A stretch of DNA of 64,000 nt from contig KQ965873.1 in the NCBI GenBank assembly GCA_001574975.1, forward strand, positions 24,365-88,364. The letters are read 5' to 3'. The position numbers were made by a program, and so were the translations under genes. The notes beneath the pieces were generated by a model. That model was not told where the DNA came from, ran no database searches, and saw only the letters and a list, made by a program, of their open reading frames with translations. Position 1 is the stretch's first letter, and every line of letters starts with the position of its first letter. The stretch comes from Gonapodya prolifera JEL478. Lineage: Eukaryota; Monoblepharomycota; Monoblepharidomycetes; Monoblepharidales; Gonapodyaceae. Below, in pieces: positions 22,211 through 32,613 of this stretch.

Positions 22211-22710
22211 GCACCCAATCATATACGACTTTGGTGCGCGGACAGACTCGTACGGAAATATCCACGCGGTCGCGACATCGCCTCGTGTATCAAATATAAT
22301 ACCAGCTTTTGGCAGAGAAACAAACGCATTTCTTGATCGTCCTACGAAACCTTAGTCGAAATAATGCTTCTTTCGCCCGGAGGAAGGCACATACATACAC
22401 AGCATAGTCCGCATGTCTGGCAATGTAAGCGTGAAGGTTGGTCTAACGGTTTCTTGCTTTGTTTCTCAATCCTAACAGTGACCAGACAGCACGGTACGTG
22501 TGCATTGTTTCAAAGTCATATGACGAATCATCTTCTTGTGTTTGGTTCGGTAAACAGAAACGCCGATATTTAGAAAAGGATTACTTGCAAAAGTTTGAAT
22601 TCATGCACCTCACCCAGGAGACTAAAATTGTCCTACAGAGAAAGCCGTGTGTCCTCACGTTCAGAGGATTCCCGCAATCCACAACTTACCGACGGTTGAT
22701 CTCTACAAAT
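22211..22710. other. Region upstream of the CFAP99-like gene
   Basis: Short open frames precede the ATG at 22711 (for example up to 22708 in the same frame), but none has recognisable content. It probably contains promoter and 5' leader. Confidence 0.4.
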
Positions 22711-25700
22711 ATGGCCCCACTCACAGCCAAACAACTCGTTCACCACGCAGCATCGCTACTCGGATCCCATCACCTCTTTGCTGTGGCTGGAGATTCGCGT
22801 GTCGATCGCAGCAGGAATCCCCTCGCCGCACCGCGCGTGCTGGACGACTTTGGACGTCCGCTGTTCCAGAAGGACATCGAAAAGGCGAACAGGAGAGAGA
22901 CGGAGAGCGACGATCTGATCCTGCAGCTATATGGGAAGCCCGCGCTGCTTACCGAGGATGAACTCTTGGGGAATTATCTGGAAGGTCAACCAGTGAGTTG
23001 ATTTCATTCTGTATTTGAGCAATGAACGATCTCCCCTAACGTCGAATTCCAGCAAATCGACGAAGAATGCGACAGAATATTCCTCGAAGAGGTCCTCAAG
23101 GGCTGTGCTCGCTACTCTCGTGTCATACAACCCGCCCTCGAAACAGCGTATCGCGCATCGAACCGCCTCCTCCTCAAATCAGACCTGCCGCTCTACGCAG
23201 TCCTTTCCTATCTCTGCCTCATGCGTCTCGACGAAATCACTTGGCCAGAAATGAAACGCCTTTTCTGGGCTGCAGCGGGACCGGACCCCAGGAACATGGC
23301 GTGCTTTGTCAGAGTGTTGTTCGACAACGAAAGTTTGCAGCAGGGAGGAGTGCTGTATACTCGATGGGCGAAGTTGCTGGATACGGCCTGGGTGGAGGAC
23401 AACGTCATTGCAGGGTTGCGACGACACTTGGACAGTGGGATCGGTCTCGCGGACGAGATGAAGACGAGGGCGGACATGGGCATGGTGATTGTCAAGTCCG
23501 AGCCTAAGAAGACAGGTGAGCACACGGAGCGAAAGGAGTGGAGCGAATGCGGAATGGAAAAGCAGTTAAGGAGCCAGTGGGCGAGCTTGGCTCATCCGAC
23601 TGAGGTGGATTATACGACCGGCAGGATGGAAGAGCAACATTGTCTGACGAAAACTAATGCGCCGTTTTTTTGCAAACTTCCCCTGCGCCTCCCCCTCCAC
23701 TCTCCAATCTCTAGAACCTCAACCATTCAACATCACCCAACACCAAAACACCCCTCGAAACCCACCTCACGCACCGTTTCTGAAACCACACAAACCGCTT
23801 CCCGTCCCCAGCACACTGTATGAGCCCCCTTCGGAACGCACACGGCTCGACTCACTCCGCACACAGAACCGCCACCTTGCGCAACAAAAGCTCGCAGCGG
23901 CCGCCATGCACGCGCCTAAAGTCGCCACATATACGCGCCGGCCCGCGCCAACCGGCCCCACCGAAGCTACCCCGCCCAAACCCACCATCCGTGCCAAACC
24001 ACCCCCACCAACACTCCGCGCCCCGCCACCACACCCAATCAAACCCACTGCGGCCACGATTCTTCGAGATCGTGCCGTGCTTCTGCACCGTACCATCCGC
24101 CCTTTCGACGCTGCCGCTGTGACGCACGACCACGCTGTCGGGCTGATCAGCGACGGGGAGTACGACGCGTGGCGGGATGCCCGGCGACGGGAGGAAGCTG
24201 AGCTCGCAGCTTTGGAGCGTGAACGGCGGCGGCTCGAGGTGGTGTTAGCGCGTGAGAATGGTGCTGATAGGAAGTTGGATGTTGTGAGGGAGAATCGAGA
24301 AAAGGCGGCGGTCGTGCATGCCGAGGCTGTAGTGTTGAAGAAGGCTCAGGAGGAAGAGGAGGAAAGGGAGATGGAGGAAAATCGGAGGAAAAGGGAGGAG
24401 GTCGTTGAGGGGAGAGAGAACGTGCGCAAGGCGATCGAGAAGGTTAGGGAGGAGAATGCAAAGACCGGTATGTCCAACTTTTGCAGGTGTTGACGTTTTG
24501 CACTCAAACACCCTCTCCACACAGTCTCCGAACTTGAGGCCCAACGCGCCGCACTCATCCAGTCGGCCAAGGAAGCTGCCGAAGCGGAACTAGCGGCCAA
24601 AGCCCAACTCATCCGAGAAATTCGCGCTCTGGAAAGGGAGGTCCCCGCTGTGGGGACGACGAGGAGGGAGGTGGATGTGGACGAGCGGAGTGGGGTGGGG
24701 CTGCTGAGTGAGATGAGTGTGGCCGAGGTATGTAAATATAGCATGGCTCTGCCTCGGGCTGGGAGTACTAAGGTGCTCACACGGTGCTTGGTGCACAGCT
24801 CACTGCCCGCCTGCATTGCGCACGACAAAAAGAAGCCGCCCGGGCCGAGCAGCGGCGTTCCGAGATTGCCGCCGCGCGATTAACGAAGGCAAGTCTCTTG
24901 TCGGAAGTCCAAGAGGCTGTCGAGAAAGAGCGCGAGGAGTTGCGTAGGAAGAGGGAGCAGGAAGCGAAGGTGAAGGCTGAGAGAGAGGCGAAATTGGGAG
25001 TGGAGGGCGTCGGTGGAGATGTGGTGAGAGAGGTAGAGGAGATGCGGAGAATTGTGGACGAGAAGAAGCGAGGTGGGTGAAAGGTCCAGCTCTCGGTTTT
25101 CCTCTTCTCTGTGTCGGTGGCGTGGTAACCTTACCTTTACATTGCATGCTTGGATCAGCCCGTATGGCTGCGCGCGCCCTCGAACGGTCCCAAATGCTCG
25201 CGCTGGTGTCCAAGCCCAGTTCAAGGGCTAGCTCCATCGCGGGGACCAGGATGACCACGAGGAGCCCGTCGAAGATGGTCACACGGAGTCCCTCGCGGAT
25301 GGGGTTGGGCTCTGCGATGGGGGTCGGGAAGCAGGAGAGCATGGAGGCAATGAGGGAGGTTCAGAGCGACAGTCACGGGTGTCAAGCGATGCCCCCGGGT
25401 GTCGAAAAAGGGTTGAGGAGAGGATACTCCTCAATGTCGTCAGAGCCGACCGAAGCCCCGACGTCTACAAAGCCAACGCCGGTCTCCTCCAAGCCTGCAT
25501 CTGCTGGAATGAGGAAGGCGATATCTGCAGGTAAGCAGGTTCATCAAGCACTGCGGAGTGGGAGCGGGAGTAGGATTGGGAGCGCACGAGTGGCTGCGAG
25601 TAGTCGAATGAAAGAGACGGTCGAAGTCGCCGCTGAGAACACTGAAGGGATCAAGGCCGGGGTGGGGGTCGGGCAGGATCCTGGAACAATTGCAGAATTG

Positions 25701-26012
25701 CCCGAGGACCGTGTCACTGAACCACTAATGAAAGAGTTGAGCAAGAGCTCGCTCCAAGACAGCAAAGCTGTAGAACCTCCGACAGCTGAGACTGCGTCCT
25801 CTGAGAGCCGTCCTCGTTCAGCGGAAGTGGAAACGAAAGATCCTGCTGCGGCTGTGGAAGAATGCACGCCGGTGTTGGTGCCAAGACCATTATCATCCAA
25901 GAGCCGTCCGCATACAGCTGCATCGTGTCGAAATGAAAGTGTCAAGGGGATTGCGGGAACAGGGGCAGAGGGATCGGGCGTACGTGAGGAGGAGCATGCT
26001 GCTGACCAATAG
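22711..26012 (+). CDS. CFAP99-like flagella-associated coiled-coil protein
   Basis: Six exons, 22711-22992, 23053-23515, 23715-24467, 24525-24727, 24799-25072 and 25159-26012, total 2829 nt, giving 942 residues with every junction in frame. The N-terminal domain is helical and folded (LYAVLSYLCLMRLDEITW, FVRVLFDNESLQQGG, then WAKLLDTAWVEDNVIAGLRR), resembling the N-terminal region of cilia- and flagella-associated protein 99. A Pro-rich linker follows, then a long charged coiled coil (about residues 380-620, Glu/Arg/Lys-rich). The C-terminal ~280 residues are disordered, Ser/Thr/Pro-rich, with RSPSKM/RSPSRM repeats. The CFAP99 name is by recollection of the family pattern and is not verified; alternatively it is simply an unassigned coiled-coil protein. 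It would fit a fungus with motile zoospores. Confidence 0.6.
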
Positions 26013-26787
26013 TTTTACCCCGAGATACCACACTGGTTTGACATTCTTTGACATTATTTTTGCTGTGATTTTGATAAAATGTTTGTTGCACGACCCCGAA
26101 AGGAAGCGGTGAGAGCAGGAGGGAAGACCATCCCGCCATTGCAGCTGCAAGTATTGGCAGTCCACAGACTTCGCAAAAAAAAAAAAAGCAAGTGTACCTT
26201 GTTTCGCATACACGAGGTAATCTAAATCGTACTGTATCACTAAATACATCTCCCGTTCTTCGTCATGTATCGTGACCATTAAACATTTTGGAACTATTGT
26301 TGGGCACCAGCAGTCACGATCGCGCTCATTCTGGCTTTCTTTGCCCTTGCTCTGAGTGTTCCAGGCGTCATCCCTGCCTTGCATTGCAGACTTTTGTGAC
26401 GAAACTCGTTGCAATTCAAGCATTGAATACGGAATGCTCTTAGATACGGGTTTACAACGAGCACCGCTATCATCATGCTCAGCGTGGGTATGGCACAAGA
26501 CAAGACGGGTGTGGGATGTGGTACTTCCAACCCGCGCCTTCAGGTATTGGGGCAAACACGGTCCCAGCCCCTGGGCCCAGCAAGTGCGCAAGGGCTTACA
26601 CATCATTGTACATCATAGAAGTCGTGGATGGAGCCAGGAGTGGCACAACCTCGGAGTCGATGCGAGGGTGCAGTGATGAATCAAACATCACCCATGAGGA
26701 GGGATTTCAGGGATACAGTGGTTCGTCAGAGTTGGCATTTTCCGATCCCGTTTCGTCTGCTTAATTTGACTGACTCTTTTTGTAATG
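26013..26787. other. Intergenic stretch with a possible small zinc-knuckle ORF
   Basis: Mostly non-coding. A minus-strand open frame within it (26294-26530) is listed separately. A 12-base A run lies at 26176-26187. Confidence 0.4.
26294..26530 (-). CDS. Small ORF with a CCHC zinc-knuckle motif
   Basis: A 78-residue open frame containing CLNCNEFRHKSLQC, which fits C-X2-C-X4-H-X4-C exactly, followed by a basic tail (GTLRARAKKARMSAIV). CCHC knuckles bind single-stranded nucleic acid in retroelement Gag proteins and RNA-binding proteins. No partner domains or neighbouring retroelement genes are seen, and the spacing could be chance; low confidence that it is expressed. Confidence 0.3.
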   Translation of the reverse strand: MEVPHPTPVLSCAIPTLSMMIAVLVVNPYLRAFRIQCLNCNEFRHKSLQCKAGMTPGTLRARAKKARMSAIVTAGAQQ

Positions 26788-27582
26788 GGGCAAACCAGTT
26801 GGCAAAGCTCAAGAAACACTACCCTTTGGACCGTCCGGCACTCCCTGAGAATCCAACTGGCGCCGAATTGCACATTGACAACACAAAACTGAGGGAAAAG
26901 GGTGCACTTTGTCCAATCTGTCTGGACAGACCGGCGAATGTGATCATCTGCTCGAATCGTCACCGGATGTGCAGCCATTGCGAGGTCAAGAATGATCAGA
27001 GCCACTTGAGGATACTAGAGACAGCGAGACTGGAGGGCCGCTTGGTACAGAGGTTTCCACCGTGTTCCATTGGACGAACATGTCCAGTTTACTGCCCGCC
27101 GATGCGAGTGAAATGGCACACTATCAGGATGACTTACTTTCCAATACGGAAGTCAGATGTTTACTGTGCAACAAGGAATTTCACTACTCCCACGCTCGAG
27201 AGCGTTACACTGACAGCGAATTCGATCTATGTTACTTGCCGAATTGTGGAATGAGGGTCAGGCGAATGGAATTGGAATCACATCGTTTCATGCAGTGTCT
27301 CTCATGGGCAGTGCAAGTCTCTACCAGCAATCAATGGTACTCATACAAGACGGAGATCATCCTAGATATATACACGGATGTTGTTTTCGAGAAGGAGTTA
27401 CGGCCGCCACAGCCAGTGAACATGAGAGACACTGCACACTCGTACTTATGGACTCTTGGATTACAAAGATTCAACATATGATGGATGTTATTTCGCACGG
27501 AAATCCAGTACATGCAGGTGACGAGGATACTGATGGTGCACTACGCAAGAAACAACGCAGAAACCCTGAAAAGGACGCGTAA
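26788..27582 (+). pseudogene. RING/TRAF-type zinc-finger protein, frame-disrupted
   Basis: Three overlapping frames together look like one zinc-binding protein. In the first, CPICLDRPANVIIC followed by SNRHRMCSHC is the first two-thirds of a RING-type domain (C-X2-C, C-X3-H, C-X2-C). In the second, VRCLLCNKEFHYSH and LPNCGMRVRRMELESHRFMQC look like TRAF-type fingers. In the third, GCCFREGVTAATASEHERHC matches the canonical TRAF finger spacing, and the protein ends in a basic DGALRKKQRRNPEKDA tail. Frame changes near 27060 and 27310 lack convincing introns, so I treat it as broken, though very short introns cannot be excluded. Such proteins act as ubiquitin ligases or signalling adaptors. Confidence 0.5.
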
Positions 27583-27925
27583 GACTGCCATGTATACAGC
27601 TGGGGTCATAAAAAACAACCACAAAATAAAATATGGAATAGGGTAGATGTTGAAGATATGGGAAAGCATTTAGAAACTGATTCGAAGCTTGCTTGCGTGA
27701 ACCTCTTCAAATCAGGTGTTGCTTTAGGTATCCTGTGCAAAGCGTTCAACATTGCCATTGTAACCATCAGGAGATGGTGTAGAGGTTTGCAGCTTGTAAA
27801 TTGCAAACCACCAGGTTGACCGCGCAAATGCGCGTTGACCAGGAAATCGAGATATGCAACAAAACCTTGCAATCAGATGGTCAGCTGACACTAGAGACGA
27901 TTGGTAACCATGAAGCTTGAGCCCC
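27583..27925. other. Non-coding stretch between zinc-finger and Fanzor remnants
   Basis: No open frame with recognisable motif; probably decayed upstream sequence of the Fanzor-like remnant. Confidence 0.35.
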
Positions 27926-28168
27926 CCCTTATCGCCAACACGAAAACTCCCTCCACCAGACGACCCCAAGTACGAGGAATGGACACCACTGATTAGACCA
28001 TGGAAGCTCCTTTTCTGCTGGGGTTGCCAGACGATGTGGAACAGAGACAGGTGTGGGGCTTTGAACATTCGGATGAATTACCTCGACGGACAAAGGAATG
28101 GAGGGGAAAGGCCGTGGATGTTCAAGCGAGGAGGTTTTGTGAGAGGATATATAGAAAACCTTCCCTAG
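27926..28168 (+). pseudogene. Fanzor/TnpB-like nuclease, C-terminal remnant
   Basis: The 80-codon open frame has no ATG and contains RPWKLLFCWGCQTMWNRDRC followed by GALNIRMNYL. This matches the end of TnpB/Fanzor nucleases: the second C-X2-C pair of the zinc ribbon, then the RuvC-III motif WNRD-X3-A-X-NI whose Asp is catalytic. Fanzors are RNA-guided DNA nucleases found in transposons of fungi, including chytrids, and in giant viruses. The rest of the protein (RuvC-I, RuvC-II, first C-X2-C pair) is not found upstream in any frame, so this is a fragment and cannot be functional. Its neighbours are other decayed genes, one of giant-virus type. Confidence 0.5.
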
Positions 28169-28327
28169 TTTACCTAGTGGTAGAAAGTTACTCGAAGGGC
28201 CGTTTTTCATGACCCCAGCTGTTTGTATTTGTTTCCCCAAAACCAACACAGATGGTGAGAAATCAATGCTTTGAGTGTCTGAGCGCGCCTTTTGGATGGG
28301 GCTCTATGTCCGGACACCACTCATACT

Positions 28328-28501
28328 CTAGTCCCTTGAGCTTCTTGCAGTTGCAGAGTGCCGGATACATGGAGAGCGTACGTCTGCAATTATCACACGA
28401 AGGCCTTCTACCTCCCTGAGGGTGACCATTGTAGCGGCAAATAATGATATCACAAAGACCGCGAGGAGCAGTATTGCAACAATATTAGTGAGGTACTGCA
28501 T
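28328..28501 (-). CDS. Small single-pass membrane protein
   Basis: 57-residue open frame beginning MQYLTNIVAILLLAVFVIS with one hydrophobic helix (about residues 4-25) and a short polar tail. It lies just downstream of the giant-virus-like gene on the same strand, as short membrane proteins often do in viral gene clusters. No family assigned. A longer in-frame extension upstream (to 28675) lacks features of a real protein. Confidence 0.35.
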   Translation of the reverse strand: MQYLTNIVAILLLAVFVISLFAATMVTLREVEGLRVIIADVRSPCIRHSATARSSRD

Positions 28502-28695
28502 TTGACGACGTGGATGTTGATGGGTGGATGCAAAATGTCCAGTGTACAATTGTCTGTGACAACAGGCATCATGCGCACTGGGCCATAATGTACGCAAGTG
28601 CTCCAGCTGGCAGCGACGCAACCAACTTCGGGGGACTGCGGGCCACCTTGAAACCGCGTCCTCTTTCATTACCAAGATCGATTCCTCGAACTGCC

Positions 28696-30703
28696 TCAGG
28701 ATCCGGTCGTTCCTGAGGCTGCTTTTCGATTCGAGTATCGCGGACCCTGGCGCTGCGATGGCGCCGCCGGATTCGCAACGCGGCCGTCCACAACAGACGT
28801 CGTCCGCCTTTTCACTACCTCACCAAGTGCCGACCGTTGCCCTTCAACAGTAGCCTGAGGGGCACCAACAAGGTCGCGAGCATCCACCTCGCGGTCAACA
28901 CTTTGGACAGGCACTGCATCGCAGGATACAGTCCCTACCATTGTTGCCGCTGCGGGACGCGGGTGCTGCGCGATTGCCGCAACAGACATGTTGTCACAAA
29001 GGTTTGCAACCGCAAAGTTGCGCTTATCTGGCTTTCGCGGAGCGACACCCCCCGGTACGCGTGTGCATATATCTGGCACATATCTGGCGTCGCATCATCG
29101 CGTATATTCTCGATGGTAATTCAACAATCGGTGGGCTGCCTCTGTATGATGGTGGCGGGAAGTTTTGTGTAAATCTCCTTCGTCACATCGCACCGAAGAT
29201 TTTCAACGGCGACGGACCTCTCGTCAGGCTGGCGTGCACAGCCACGCCGGGAGCACGGACGTATCTTTCTGGCATGACGTCATTTCTGAGATTCTCAACA
29301 GCAATGGATCGTTCTTCTGGCTGTCGTTGCGAGACCGCACCTGGGGCGCGAAAGTAGGTCTCTGCAACAACGTCTACCCAAAGTTTGGCAACGGCCACCA
29401 AACGTTCTTTTGGCTGGCGCTGAGCAACCGTACCCGGACCGCTCGTGTAGCTCTCCGGTGTAGCATCCACTCTGAGTTTCCCCACGGTGACCGAACGGTC
29501 CTCTGGCTTTCGCTCAGGAACCGTACCAGGAATTCCCGTGTAACTGAGACGCTCTCGATCTCGGCATAGTCGCGCGGTTCCAGCAGCAGATGTATCAGCA
29601 GGAGCTGGAACCGGGGCACGCGAAGGCGCGCTTGACGCTGCTGCGCCTTCCAATGTGACCGCACAATCTCCACCCCGAGAAAGACCAAGCAGCGGCCTAA
29701 GAGAACCGTCGCTTGATTGGGACCCAGGTGGCCCTCCGTTTCGGCTCACATCAACGCTGACTGTACGGTCACTTCCCAGGTCGAAGAATTGTTCACGGAC
29801 TCGAGGAGCTGTGACAGGTGCTGAAGGTGCTCCTACGATCCTGCCAGAGTGGAGCTCAGTCGTACCCGCCATTCCAGAGCGCAGCTCAACGCCTATCTTG
29901 CGTTCTCGAAGGCACTGCGCGTGCGCTGCGGCAAACGTGGGTACACTGTTCCTGGAGCGTGCAATCCGCTTTGCCGGTGCATGAACCTCCTTAGGTCCCA
30001 CTGCGCGCTCCACGGGAAATGCTCCAGCCTTTGTGATGCCCATATGAACGGTTTTGGGATTGCACACTGTGCGCAACTCATCCATAGTTCGTGGAAGAAC
30101 GCGCTCCTGTGGCACATCTGCAGGGACACCCACTTGCATTTGCTTACAGGGCAGAACATACTGATCCGGTGTGACAACAGTCTCCGCTGCCCGTGAACTG
30201 TTGCGAACGCGACCCAGAGTGAGCACACGGTCTCCGCAGAGATCAGCGTGATTGTTCTCGATAGGCATCCATACTCCGTCGCGGCCAACCCTGTGCCCAG
30301 TGTGCAATGACAGTTTCGTCTCGAAGGCACCCGTATTCGTGATACCGGGCGGCTTGGCTCCATTGAAGAACGGTACCATGTTCGTATGCGTGGTCTCTGC
30401 AGGCAATCCCGTGAGCCTGCTCATACCTGGGAGCGTTGGATACTCTTCACTGAAATTATCGTTTTTTCCCATCAACGGCACCTTGAGTTGTCGCAGTTGT
30501 CCGGTACTGGGGTCGTATGCGCGATAGTCTCGCTTGTAAAGGGTGAGTTCTGGGACAACTCCCCTCGAAAGGTGGCCTAATGCTACACGCGGCCCTCCAT
30601 CACTGCCCGTCCGATGGTCAAATGTGCCGCAGAGTCTCTGCGCGGCTGCACGGCGATCTTCATCAAACATTCGAATCATGTAGGGGAGTTGGACACAACA
30701 CAT
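28696..30703 (-). pseudogene. Endogenous homologue of a conserved giant-virus (NCLDV) protein
   Basis: An uninterrupted 506-codon frame (30703-29183) starts MCCVQLPYMIRMFDEDRRAA. It shows the pattern I associate with a conserved, functionally uncharacterised nucleocytoplasmic large DNA virus protein: THTNMVPFFNGAKPP near residue 110, a LHTG motif, MQVGVP, then LPRTMDELRTVCNPKTVH and LRPLLGLSRGG. The last ~130 residues of the frame are three degenerate ~32-residue repeats (around PGTVAQRQPKERLVAVAKL). The repeat pattern continues in another frame at 29079-28696 (VPGGVAPRKPDKRNFAVANL), so a frameshift near 29150 splits the gene. No intron is needed across 1.5 kb, unlike host genes here. Interpretation: relic of an integrated giant-virus genome. 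The assignment is from memory of the family pattern and needs a search. Confidence 0.65.
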
Positions 30704-31001
30704 TTTTTGCCCAGGGCTGGGCCATCCCTAAAATCCACTGACAATGGCATGTAACGACATCAAGAATATGAAGGCGTCCTTTCTCTTATAACTGCAGCCG
30801 TTCTAGCTTTAGTTCCAGATGATGAGAGAAAATATTTACAAGCAGAAACCGCGGACATTGAATTCATTGATGATGCTGTTCCAGGTATAATAAAATGGGC
30901 TGGAAAGATGACTGAACAAGAACTTTCCTGTCGTAAGCTTGATAAACTGACTCTGGATGGTTATCCATGGGGTTCCCACCAATTCAACTTACTTCCCATC
31001 G
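30704..31001. other. AT-rich fragment with a short open stretch
   Basis: A plus-strand frame reading ALVPDDERKYLQAETADIEF and KMTEQELSCRKLDKLTLDGY looks protein-like but has no start or identifiable family; probably a decayed gene fragment. Confidence 0.3.
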
Positions 31002-31477
31002 ATGCTCCTCCCCACCCTCCACCTCGTCCTCGTCTTCGTCCTCCTCGCCTCCACATCCTTTGCCCAAGTCGTCAACCCTACCGGTACGTCCCACCCTGCC
31101 TCAATGTTCCCCGCTTAGCCGTGAACACATTTTGACGATTGGTCCCCCCACGCGCCAACGATTGGGTAGGATCCTGGGTGGGCGCGACTGTGGCGGCGAA
31201 GGAAGGTTTATCAGCTCGGACGTGGTTTGACATGGGTGAGTGGAGCCCTCCCGTTGCAGTTGACGATTCTCGTAACCGGTACATCACCCTGTTGTACCAA
31301 GCCGTACTCTTCGTGCTCTACGGCGTCCCGATCCTGCTCATTGTTGTCGTGGCGCTTAAGGAGATTTATCAAGCGGGCATGCGAGCAGGTACCCGAGATG
31401 GTGTGCGAGATGGTGTGCGAGATGGTGCACGATGGTCGAGACTCGTCCGAGGGAACGGTGCGGTGGATCGCGATTAG
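31002..31477 (+). CDS. Secretory-pathway single-pass membrane protein, unknown
   Basis: Two exons, 31002-31083 and 31170-31477, give 129 residues in frame. The N-terminus MLLPTLHLVLVFVLLASTSF ending in AQ is a textbook signal peptide. A short lumenal part (SWVGATVAAKEGLSARTWFD) follows, then a strong membrane helix (LLYQAVLFVLYGVPILLIVV). The cytosolic tail has a tandem GTRDGVRDGVRDGARW sequence encoded by a 12-bp repeat near 31391-31430. I do not recognise the family. It is probably a host gene wedged among decayed ones, since it has a canonical intron and an intact frame. Confidence 0.5.
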
Positions 31478-31519
31478 ATTTGCGATTTGGAGTTTGGGCT
31501 CTCAACGGAAATGAGTTTG

Positions 31520-32580
31520 TCAACTCTGATTGCGCAGTACAGTAGCCCGAGCATCGTTTGACAAATTCCAAATTATATACCCCACGGATGAATCGCTGGG
31601 ACTGAAGTTCGAGTTTGGACATGTAAAGTAAGTGTACCCAAGGAACACGTCCTTGTGCGAGACCATGGCTTTCACATACTGTCGGACATTATCCGCATCT
31701 GAAAAACCAAACTCTCCAAGAAAGCATTTTTTACCCTTCGCGCGAAGTGATTGCAAGACTGTGGGATCACCCATTATCCTACGGTCGACCAACTATCATA
31801 GCACCTGTAGGACTGTGTTGTTGAGGGGATCGTTAATCGATAGGAATGGACCCAAGTTGTTCGCAACAGAGCCAAGATCAAAGTAGATGTCCTCATAGTG
31901 AATTATATCCCTTTGAATCCAGCTCCCCAAAGCGCTGTGATCACCTGCTGCGCCAATCCCGCCCAAACGTAGGAGCTGATTTTTGAGCCAGCCAGTATAT
32001 ACGGCTCATTGCTGCAGTCGTACTGTAGATTCGGGATCGACGCAAGCTCCTTGTGGAGAAGAAGCAAAAGTCTCTCCACATAGAAACGTCGATTTCCTTC
32101 CCCATGTGTGTGTCCGCTGCCCAGGTCACATTTGGACTGCTCTGCCGACCACCCAAAATTGTTCAGATCCACGACACAGCTCATTCCAGCTTCTACAACA
32201 TGTAACGTTGGCTTTGACTTTAGCAAGCTCAGCTGCGTTCAATGGACCACCCAAGGGCGGTTATAATGATTCCCAATGCATCCCTACACGAACAACATCG
32301 CAACCAATTCCAGCTACGGAGGCTATCAAAGCGAAGGGTCAACCGGAGTCGCGCCCCACGAAGCCCATTCGCGTCCGGTCAGGTGAATGCCGTGATAAAA
32401 CTTCGATACTATTGTCACTTCGGTACCGGAATTGTTCGATGGGGTCGATGAACCTACGGATGACGATGTGATTTTCCTACCGTGCACAACAATCACAACG
32501 ATCGCCACTATGCACACTATGGCCGCGGCAAGTGCTGAAAAAGCGCTGGCCATGATCACTGCAACAATGCCCGCCTTCAT
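31520..32580 (-). pseudogene. GH5-type cellulase/endoglucanase pseudogene
   Basis: Fragments in successive frames resemble a glycoside hydrolase family 5 protein. It starts MKAGIVAVIMASAFSALAAA with a membrane anchor, then FYHGIHLTGREWASWG. A shifted frame reads IGCDVVRVGMHWESL, interrupted by TAA and followed by GGPLNAAELAKVKANV. A further shift gives SCVVDLNNFGW and LQYDCSNEPYIL, where NEP carries the GH5 acid/base Glu, and another gives KKCFLGEFGFSDADN, where GEFG carries the nucleophile. At least three frame changes and several stops show it is dead. The family hydrolyses beta-1,4-glucans. It may be a fungal gene or part of the neighbouring virus-derived sequence. Confidence 0.6.
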
Positions 32581-32613
32581 TTTGGTATGTCTGGGCGATT
32601 GGAAATTTACCGT

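Noticed and set aside
29655-30196. Plus-strand frames opposite the giant-virus-like gene
   Set aside because: Antisense shadows; the minus-strand frame is longer and carries recognisable motifs.
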